DNA of 11,698 bases from Gymnopus androsaceus JB14 (lineage: Eukaryota; Basidiomycota; Agaricomycetes; Agaricales; Omphalotaceae): assembly GCA_009733575.1 (NCBI GenBank), contig ML770292.1, forward strand, positions 1 to 11,698. Direction: 5' to 3'. The notes under the pieces were generated by a model. That model was not told where the DNA came from. It saw only the letters and a list, made by a program, of their open reading frames with translations, and made no database searches. Within the stretch, counting starts at the first letter, position 1. Each line of letters opens with the position of its first letter. Below, piece by piece: positions 1-6,546 of this stretch. Both the position numbers and the translations under genes were made by a program.

Positions 1-540
1 CGGCGAGATCTCCAGGTCCTCACTCTTAGACTGATATTCTGCACAGGCAAAGATACCTTGCAAGAATACAGTTCGCAGAAACCAGAACGAGAGGAGCCGA
101 GTATCTTCTTACGAGAAAAACAGAAGTAACGGTCAGCCGAGATTGGACAAAAATCATGAGGGTGAAAACTTACCAGTCAGAGGTAGCGAGATGATATTGC
201 TACTCTTGACGATGTTGCGAAGACTGGAAGGAGGCTTGGCGACTGGGGTTGCCGAGGAGGAACCTCGAGACGACCCAGCAGCACCACGAGCCCCACCACG
301 AGCAGCAGGAAGGATCGAGGACGAGAGTCCTGACCGACCAGGACCAGTCAAACGAGAAGTTTGACCAGACGTCGAGGCGTGCTGAGTCTCGATAACAGGG
401 ACCACCGCGGCAGTACGACGGTGAGCCCTCGACGAAGAAGAAGAGGAGGCGATGGTGTTAGCCGACTTAGAAAGTGCAGGAGAAGGTTGATACTCATCGT
501 CAGTCCCGACGAGAGGTTTCGAAGCGTTACGTCTGGACAT
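1..540 (-). CDS. Unrecognised Ser/Ala-rich protein, 5' part, two exons, runs off left edge
   Basis: Exon 1 runs from the ATG at 540-538 to 174, and exon 2 from 107 to the window edge. Exon 1 encodes about 122 residues, low in complexity and rich in Ser, Ala, Arg and Gly (a six-Ser run, then an Arg/Gly/Ala-rich stretch), so probably disordered. Exon 1 ends in phase 1 at a GTAAGT donor. Joined to 107, the frame stays open to base 1 and reads about 34 more residues, starting EDTRLLSFWFLRTVF and including a hydrophobic stretch; reading through the intron instead would also meet no early domain I know. The start was chosen because it is the first ATG downstream of a TATA box about 75 bp away. I do not recognise the family. 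It could be a host gene or the first ORF of a transposable element, given the repeat-rich surroundings. Confidence 0.5.
108..173 (-). other. Spliceosomal intron, 66 bp
   Basis: On the minus strand a GTAAGT donor (173-168) is followed by a CTGAC branch-point match, a T-rich tract and a TAAG acceptor ending at 108. An alternative AG three bases further (ending at 105) would drop one residue. Splicing keeps the downstream frame open, which supports a real intron. Confidence 0.6.
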
Positions 541-614
541 CGTATGAACAACGTACAGAGGCGTAGGAATAAAAGTGGGAAGTTTGGGACTTACGAGCTC
601 AAAATCCCGCGCCT

Positions 615-620
615 CTTATA
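615..620 (-). promoter_or_regulatory. TATA box of the left-edge gene
   Basis: Minus-strand TATAAG lies about 75 bp upstream of the ATG at 540, a normal spacing for a fungal TATA promoter with a short leader. The leader between them contains no upstream ATG that I can see in the gene's frame. Confidence 0.4.
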
Positions 621-1260
621 CTCGAGAAAGAGTAACCTACGTGATTAAGTCACGACAAAAGAAAGATAAAATATTTTTCAGGAAGACAGCGCGATTCCAA
701 AAAGGGAGTGACGCGTCTTACCAGTTGTGGCGTCTGGAAAAGACATATCACGCGAGGAAGCACTTCTCGCGGAAAAGATGTACCCTGTATGAGGATTGAA
801 CCCTGCACGGGCATCTTTCGAGGTCTAAACGCATCCGCAAATTTAGGTTTTAGAGAATATCATAACCAAAATGGACACCCGACTGATGAATCTCGAAGAG
901 TTCTGACGCGGGGACCTCAAAGGAATGTAATGAGACATAGGAATTCCACCGTGCAGGTACTCCTCGTACCAACCAAGGAATTCCCGTCTCCTAAAAATGG
1001 GAATGCGGTGTTTTCACTTAAGAAAATCATACGCTTGCTGATCGAGTAGGTGATATCTTGAAGGAAATACGGCAACGGTTTATCTGGAAATTGTGATATC
1101 ACAATGACAAGTATGAGATACGGGAGACGCGTGCTAAAGATGGGGAAGACCCTTTTACTCGAATCACCGTCTCGCGCTGTTCAGTTGATGAAAAAGTCAA
1201 ATTCAGCACCGTGCATCACTTGTCTCGAAGTGATTAACGAGATTCGGGGATCAACGCAAA
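621..1260. other. Non-coding stretch with two short inverted repeats
   Basis: No open frame here has the composition or motifs of a real protein. The only structures seen are a perfect 14-bp palindrome TTGTGATATCACAA at 1091-1104 and a hairpin at 1215-1234 with stem ATCACTT/AAGTGAT and a 6-base loop. A match to a tRNA B box near 790-805 was examined and dropped. It may be upstream sequence of the left gene plus degenerate repeat DNA. Confidence 0.4.
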
Positions 1261-1380
1261 TCTATTTATATGATAGGTAGTCTGTCAAGAATGGTGACAA
1301 GGACGCCTTGGGGCATGGAATTTATTTCTGTGATAGGCAGTCCGTCAAAAATGGTGACAAAGGCACCTTGGGGCATAGAA
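1261..1380. repeat. Two-copy 60-bp tandem duplication
   Basis: Copy 1 is 1261-1320 and copy 2 is 1321-1380, with no spacer. The copies differ at 10 of 60 positions, nine of them transitions (A/G or C/T). The best-conserved core includes ATGGTGACAA and CCTTGGGGCAT. The unit is not a multiple found elsewhere in the window. The transition bias suggests ageing by cytosine deamination. Confidence 0.8.
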
Positions 1381-1978
1381 AATAGAAAGTCAGAAGAAGC
1401 CATGTGTTAGCAGCAGATGCACAACTCGGAACTCCGACGTGATGGAATGGAAAGATGTGATATGAGGAAAGAACCCCTGGACCCTGCACAAGCAGGAAAG
1501 GCAGACTCACGACCCAAAAGGGATTTAAGCGCTGACCGGGATATCCCGATCACATCACACCAGAATGTCCGGAAGAAGAGCACAGCAAAAGAATCATTAT
1601 GGTTTCTACGGAGAACGAGAAATCAGGAGATTGCAGGGTCCAAAGGCCATGTGTCTGGACCATGCCAAAGAGACTGGGACACCCAAGTGGATCCAGTCGA
1701 TCTCTTGCCAAAAGTAGGCATTGAATTGTCAAGATTGCCGCGACTGATGGGATGTGCCAAAAAGAGCCTCAGGCCCTAAACGCGAGCGGCAACTACGGAA
1801 GCACCCAGGCCAGTTGATTGAACTTAGAGCCGCGATGGACTTCCTCGGCAAGAGTAACTCGGACTTCATAAAACAGTCAATGCTGGTCAATTACCCAACG
1901 GAATCCAGGTACAGGTTACCGCGCCGAGATACGGCTTCAACTAGTGCCTCAACCGAGGACGGTTGAGATTTTTAGTTT
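1381..1978 (+). other. Degenerate stretch, possibly the 3' end of an LTR element's internal region
   Basis: Two overlapping plus-strand open stretches (1417-1779 and 1754-1966, in different frames) lead up to a stop at about 1964-1966, just before a polypurine tract. The second ends in a Ser/Thr-rich, acidic tail, DTASTSASTEDG. That layout (end of a long ORF, short gap, polypurine tract, LTR) is what the 3' end of a Ty3/gypsy polyprotein looks like, but I see no integrase, RNase H or chromodomain motif. Assignment rests on position only and is weak. Confidence 0.2.
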
Positions 1979-2872
1979 GGGGGAGATGATACGCCGATTT
2001 TTCGGCTAAGGCTAGAACTGCGCAGAACCAATAATCCTAGGTTCTGTTAGTAACAAAACACGGTCAATAAGAGAACTATAGTGAGCCCGAGCTGATAGTT
2101 AAAATCTACCGAGGACCTATTCTACCCAAGAGGTTGCAGAGTAACGGTACGCGCAATGGTACCATACTTAACTTTGTGAATGCGCCTCGATCAAAGTCCT
2201 ATGCGCGGTATGGTGTAGCGAGGCAAGCTTGTTGGATAACAAGTTGCTGACCGAGGCAGATAAACGAGCCCACATACCAGTTATACTAGGCTAGGTCATC
2301 GAAGGATATACCCAAGGGATCGAAGTCTTAACGAGGCATCGCTTCCGCGATCAGCTCACCGAGGAGTCTAAACGACACTCAAGTTTATTAAACGAAGCAA
2401 GGTGGACCGAGATGGGGAAGTACCCTAACAGGTGCCCTCAAAGTTGACGCTCGCTGGAAAGCGCCCAGGCATATAGCCGCGGCAGTCCAACGCGGCCACA
2501 TGACCCACTTGCTGTAGCTACTTCTAGAACACGGAAGGACCAAGGAGTATTTCTATCCGAGCCTCAGCGTTTTACCGAGATCCATATGCTACCAGGCATC
2601 TAGACTCGAGACCACGCGGAACTAGAGATAATAACCAGTCTCCCATTGGCAAGGAAAAACATAGAAATACCTCCGAGGGCTGTTCTGCTAAAGGAACTGG
2701 CGAGCCTTGTAAAAAGGCAAATGACTCGAGTCGATTCGGACCAAAATCCCAAAAGTCGACCCAATCGAGGAAGACAAACGAACGAGGCAGGAAAACGTCG
2801 AGGCAAAACCATAGTATACACGCATATATGGACATTATTTATCTTTTCTATTTTACTTACTCTGTTTCATCC

Positions 2873-2922
2873 TATCTCGCTCAGTTTCTCTCATTTTCCT
2901 ATTTTCATATATCTCGCTCAGT
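2873..2922 (+). repeat. 13-bp direct repeat TATCTCGCTCAGT upstream of a TATA box
   Basis: Exact copies lie at 2873-2885 and 2910-2922, 37 bp apart, in a C/T-rich block. The second copy overlaps the start of the TATATAAGG box by its last base. A shorter related TATCTCG follows the box at about 2940. Spacing and position suggest promoter elements. Confidence 0.6.
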
Positions 2923-2930
2923 ATATAAGG
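2922..2930 (+). promoter_or_regulatory. TATA box TATATAAGG
   Basis: A strong TATA match at the end of a pyrimidine-rich block. No plus-strand gene with recognisable content begins downstream, so it is better explained as an LTR promoter than a host gene promoter. Confidence 0.35.
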
Positions 2931-3060
2931 GTAGCTATTCTATCTCGGAATAACAAGTTAGACTTGATACCTGAAACGCAGTTCTATCTTAGGACCTGTA
3001 GTGATTCGTACACGCTCAGACGCGTCTGCATCGTCCTCTACAACCTTTGAAACGGGTGGC

Positions 3061-3745
3061 CTTCTTGTAACCTCGATAATACTGAGGCTGTTCATTCTAC
3101 TTCCCGGCTATTAAGTCGAGCATTCCTGGTTTTCATCTCGAAGAGAGGTCACATCAGTCTTAGGACCGCAGGTGGAGCCTAACGTGCACACCTCGACGAG
3201 CCCGTTGTTGATTAGGAAAGGTCTTGGACCCAACTGTCGGCTTGGTCTAGTTTTAGGGAGGAAGCTTCTCGGAGTGTTACCTAGCTTTACCAACAGATTC
3301 TACCCCTTGCCCGCTCTTCGCTGAGTGTGTTAAAAACGCCTACTCGAGTGACTTGCGCGGCGGTCGTATAAGCTTGTTAGGTAACTCGCGGGAATCCCTG
3401 AGAGTTGGAGTATCATTGCGCGGCGACGTAAAGGCTCCCGAGATACGCAAAGTCGTTTGTTGAGTCGGCGTACTTGACCCGTGCTTTGGTGTTTGCTTTC
3501 CCCTCGATTAGTTCAGCGCGTCGTTGTACGTTAGTTGGCTTTTCAAAACCTCCCTCCAAATATAAAACCTTGTTCATTGCGCACTATCTGTGTCAACTGT
3601 CAAGTGCTTTTCTCTTCGAATCAATTAGTAGTCGAGGGAACCTTTGACAACCTCCTTCCTCACATTAAATTAAACCTTTTGGATTATATCTGATTGGGGT
3701 GATTGTTGTTTGGTTGGTTTTCATACCCAGCACATACCTAACTCA
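3061..3745. other. No gene recognised; weak promoter-like segment
   Basis: Neither strand carries a convincing protein. On the plus strand TATAAAA at 3561-3567 follows a C/T-rich segment and could be a promoter, but nothing follows it except antisense DIRS sequence. On the minus strand the recombinase homology stops at 3746 and the sequence beyond does not continue it, so a breakpoint lies near 3740-3745. Confidence 0.35.
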
Positions 3746-4294
3746 TCATCGTAGATTATCTCGGCCATTCCAAAGGAGTCCTTTCCTCTGCACCCAGCTC
3801 TTTACAGCTGAAAGCTTAGCTTTGGCGGTCCCTCCCGCTATCTTCCCGGCAAAGGAGGCTGCAAAGTTGCATAGAGTGGCTTCGGAAGGAGGGAGCACGT
3901 CCTGCTCTTCCAGACCCATATCTCCTGCCCAAGTCAGAAATTCCGCTGCGTACTGCGTTTTCCTGTGGAGAGTCTTCTTGGAGACTGCAGCGTTCATCAC
4001 GCTCATGGTATTCTGGTCAAAGGTATTGGCTGGGAGATGGGGTTGTTGGTCGGGAGTGAAGCAGACTTTCCGGATGTCTGGCTCGTTGTTCTCGTCCTGG
4101 TTTCGAACATACCCAGATCTGTAAGGCGGCATGGTAAAGAGAGTTGGTACGGTAGAGTTTGACTTCTCGGAGATGAGTTTGTGGAGGATGGTGGTGGTTT
4201 CGGAATAGCTTGAAAACGCACACGTGACTGTCCATCGTTCACTTGATTTCATGAATCTGTAGAAAGGTCGTTGGCTGTATTGCTGACTGGGCAT
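3746..4294 (-). pseudogene. Tyrosine-recombinase N-terminal domain, truncated (DIRS-like element)
   Basis: The likely start is the ATG at 4132-4130, opening MPPYRSGYVRNQDEN; the frame is also open upstream to 4294. About 128 residues remain to a double stop TGATGA at 3743-3748. The region from NAAVSKKTLHRKTQYAAEFL to KGLLWNGRDNLR looks like the SAM-like core-binding domain of phage-integrase-type recombinases, as found in DIRS retroelements and similar YR elements of Agaricomycetes. This domain grips DNA around the catalytic domain. The catalytic part (Arg...His-x-x-Arg...Tyr) is absent: sequence beyond the stop shows no trace of it. It lies just downstream of the RT-RNase H remnant on the same strand, the order expected for a DIRS-like element. 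It cannot be an active integrase. Confidence 0.65.
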
Positions 4295-4372
4295 AGGGTA
4301 CTTGATATTGTAGTTTAGTTCAGCGGTATCGTATGGGTGGTTCGTACAGGTAATACAACATATTATGAACGA

Positions 4373-5945
4373 TTAGTTTATACGGGGAAGTAAACGAGAA
4401 TCATTCGGTTGAATGGAATTATGTATGTAAGGCTTCAGGTGTCGCGGTACTGCAGGGGGATGGGAGTGGATTTGTTTGCGTGGGGGGAATTCGCCTCGCG
4501 ACGGTGCATCGGCTGGGTTGTCGTGTGTTGAGATCCAAACACAGTCTATCCAGACTTTAAACTCTTGCATGAGTTCGATGATCTTACGAAGGATCAGGTT
4601 GATTTCGTATCCGCAAGAGCTTCCTTTCTTGAGGGCCCCAACGACGCCGATGTTGTCGGAACAAAGACGTACTCGAATGCTGCGGTGGCCCGAGGATATG
4701 AGTGTTCAAAGAGCAAGTTCGACTGCTACCATCTCCCTCCAGCCGATGTGCCATTCAGCATCTGTCCAGCTAGGTTTGTACTCCCAAGCTAGCCATTTGC
4801 CGTTCAGAATAAGGCCTATACCCCAGGATGTCGAGGCATCTACAAAGAGGTCGATGTCAGCGAGCTCAGGTATCTTCAAGATCTCCATTCCAACGAAGGG
4901 TTGGTGAAGCAAATCATTCCACCAGGAGATGTCGTCCTGAAGCTTGGCTGGAATGGAGTGTGGGACAAAGCGTTTCGAGGATTTGAAACCTGAGCGAAAG
5001 TTAAACAGGTTGATGAGTCTCGTCTTTCCAGTTGGAACGACGAGCGCAATATGGTTGAGCGTCCCGATTAGCTCCTCCACCTTGTCCACAACTGACGTTC
5101 GTTCGCTACCCAGGGAGCAAGACGAGCGATGTATTTCTCTTTCTTCTCCTCAGGTAGTTGAACGGTCTTCTCCTCGATGTGCCAGAGGAAGCCGATGTAT
5201 TTGAAGAACGATGCGAAGGGTACGAATTTGCTTGGTGCCCATGGCCAGCCCAGTATCGCGGCGGTGGACCAAATGAGTGAGTCGTCGTAAGAAAAGATGG
5301 GGGATCCATCGTCGTTTCTCCCTTTGGGGTAACGGAAGAATACGAAGTCGTCCACCCACTTTAATAACGCTTCGACACCTCTGTACTTGAGGATCCAGGC
5401 CATGGCATCTGCAACGTGTCCCCAGATGCCTGGCGCTGGTCTCTTTCCGAAGTTCAGCATGAGGTCGAGATGAACGAGGCCGTCGAGCATGAGGGCAACG
5501 AATCGGCGAGCGGATGGGTGAATTGGGATATTGCGGAATGCTGCATCTACGTCGAAGATAGCAGCTTGAGTACCTGTTGGGGCTTCAGCCACCATGAGAA
5601 AGCATTCCGAGAATGAACCCCAGTCGCAGGGGAAATCGTCTGCGTTTATGAGAGCGTTGATAGAGATTTCCGACGCGTCGAATTCTATTGGAGCGGTGGG
5701 AGCCGGTGAGGTGGGAGAGGCGTTCGCAGGAGGGGGAGTTTCGCACGGAAAATCAGGAGGAAGGGTTTTTCGAGGGAATGAATGATCGATTACGATCCTG
5801 AATTTGCCTGGTCATTGCTCGACGACGGCCATGGGTGCTGTGGTGAAGTGTCCTATTTGAGCTTCGAGCTCGTCAGGATGGAATGGACGGGAGATTCTTC
5901 CGAGTTCCATTTCTTGGGGTAAACTTTTCGCGAATAACGTCAATT
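4373..5945 (-). pseudogene. DIRS-like reverse transcriptase-RNase H, inactivated and 5'-truncated
   Basis: Read from 5945 downwards. RT: GKFRIVIDHSFPR (fingers), FDVDAAFRNIPIHP at about 5556-5520 (motif A, catalytic Asp), LNFGKRPAPGIWGH (motif B), KWVDDFVFF with VDD at 5355-5347 (motif C), then the connection FFKYIGFLWHIEEKTVQLP. RNase H: DLFVDASTSWGIGL (first Asp), WREMVAVELAL (Glu), CSDNIGVVGALKKG (Asp), and the tail NPADAPSRGEFPPR typical of DIRS-family enzymes. Lesions: TGA at 5814-5812 between EQ and PGKFR; a one-base loss near 5098-5103 separating RT from RNase H; TGA at 4708-4706 after VELAL where the frame continues TLISSGHRS, fitting CGA to TGA. Upstream of 5945 the coding similarity ends at an LTR-like boundary. 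Natural stop TAA at 4375-4373. Normally this enzyme copies the element's RNA to DNA. Confidence 0.85.
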
Positions 5946-6147
5946 GTAGGGACCATTGTCCACATGGACACTTACCAATACTGTACCTATTATTAGATTT
6001 AGGGCACTGTATAGTTTTACAGACATTTAGTATATAAGCTGTAGTAGTTTACCTGTAGTCCCTATTGCTCTGCATACTACTGCTTTACTGTCCTCTCAGA
6101 CAATACTAAACCCTCTCATACAACTGTTTCACTCCTCAAGCCTAACA
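5946..6147 (+). mobile_element. Ty1/copia-like LTR (solo or remnant), about 202 bp
   Basis: The segment begins TGTAGGGACC and ends CCTAACA, so it has TGT...ACA termini. It carries TATATAAGC at 6031-6039, about 85 bp in, followed by a C/T-rich U5-like half. Length, termini and TATA position fit a fungal Ty1/copia LTR in plus orientation. Directly after it CTTGGTTAG (6148-6156) weakly resembles a primer-binding site start (TGG...), but the rest does not match a tRNA 3' end that I know. The flanks TCAAT and CTTGG are not a target duplication, so it is a remnant or part of a rearranged junction. A short inverted pair, TAGGGAC (5947-5953) and GTCCCTA (6058-6064), also allows reading 5941-6067 as a small MITE; I prefer the LTR. 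Confidence 0.45.
6031..6039 (+). promoter_or_regulatory. TATA box inside the LTR-like element
   Basis: TATATAAGC on the plus strand, placed where the U3/R boundary promoter of a short LTR would be. If active it would transcribe towards the 3' end of the NACHT-WD40 gene, antisense to it. Confidence 0.4.
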
Positions 6148-6546
6148 CTTGGTTAGTAATGTGATTTCACCATTTGGTCTCACTTGCTGTTCAACATTGG
6201 TAAGGCTAAGGTAGCAATAAGGTAGCGGAGTTTGAAAATCCAAGGTAATTTGGTAGCCACTGTATTCATTGAAGTGAAATTGAAGGTAACTACTATCTTA
6301 TTCTTGCTGGGATAGCTTGAAACTAATGTTTTGTGAAAAGCCAACATATCAATTCTTGGGCCAATAAACACCTGCATATTTGTTTAAACTATACTTTCTC
6401 CATTCTGTCATCATTCTCCGGATCAGTACTGAAGCTGTAGAATGATGCTGGGCTTGAAGGAGAACATCTACAGAGTAACAATGATTAGATAGATGTAGGT
6501 CAGAAAAGTATCAACAGTAGCTATTCCCTACTTACTCATATACCAA
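6148..6546. other. 3' flank of the NACHT-WD40 gene, no gene recognised
   Basis: No convincing coding sequence on either strand. A minus-strand open stretch at 6180-6377 has no recognisable motif. The part next to the gene includes a well-formed candidate 3' UTR intron (6468-6535). The rest may be 3' UTR, or internal sequence of the copia-like element if 5946-6147 is its 5' LTR. Confidence 0.35.
6468..6535 (-). other. Candidate 3' UTR intron, 68 bp
   Basis: On the minus strand a GTAAGT donor at 6535-6530 is followed by a CTAAT branch-point match and a CTGTAG acceptor ending at 6468, all close to consensus. It begins 11 bases after the predicted TAA stop (6549-6547). Another frame of the preceding exon ([15 protein letters not shown]...) is open right up to the donor, so a coding continuation with a different upstream junction is possible, though I found no donor that gives that phase. 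Confidence 0.35.

Larger units (their letters stand above)
1979..3060 (+). mobile_element. Candidate Ty3/gypsy-type 3' LTR with polypurine tract
   Basis: A purine tract TTGGGGGAGA (ending 1986) is followed directly by TGATACGCC, a normal start for an LTR (TG). Immediately inside is a small hairpin, GCCGA-TTTT-TCGGC at 1993-2006. The next 700 bp carry CGAG motifs at high density on the plus strand. There follows a pyrimidine-rich block and a TATATAAGG box at 2922-2930, placed as the U3 promoter of an LTR would be. The right border is not resolved: no clear CA end, no target-site duplication and no partner LTR in the window. The end coordinate is a guess. It could instead be a different repeat family with its own promoter. 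Confidence 0.3.

Noticed and set aside
786..810. tRNA B-box-like GGTTCAATCC on the minus strand
   Set aside because: The T stem does not pair beyond three bases and no acceptor stem or A box is found at the right distance.
2646..3050. 134-residue plus-strand ORF with a hydrophobic centre
   Set aside because: It crosses the C/T-rich block and the TATA box of the LTR-like region, with no recognisable domain; its hydrophobicity comes from T-rich promoter DNA.
3699..4124. Plus-strand ORF opposite the recombinase fragment
   Set aside because: Antisense to a recognised core-binding domain; no domain of its own.
4476..4907. Plus-strand ORF opposite RNase H
   Set aside because: Antisense to recognised RNase H motifs on the minus strand.
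5941..6067. A 127-bp MITE with TAGGGAC/GTCCCTA inverted ends
   Set aside because: The inverted match is only about 7-10 bases and one end falls inside a segment better explained as a TGT...ACA LTR with a TATA box; not excluded.
6180..6377. 65-residue minus-strand ORF near the NLR 3' end
   Set aside because: No motif, short, and separated from the gene by a stop and a candidate UTR intron.
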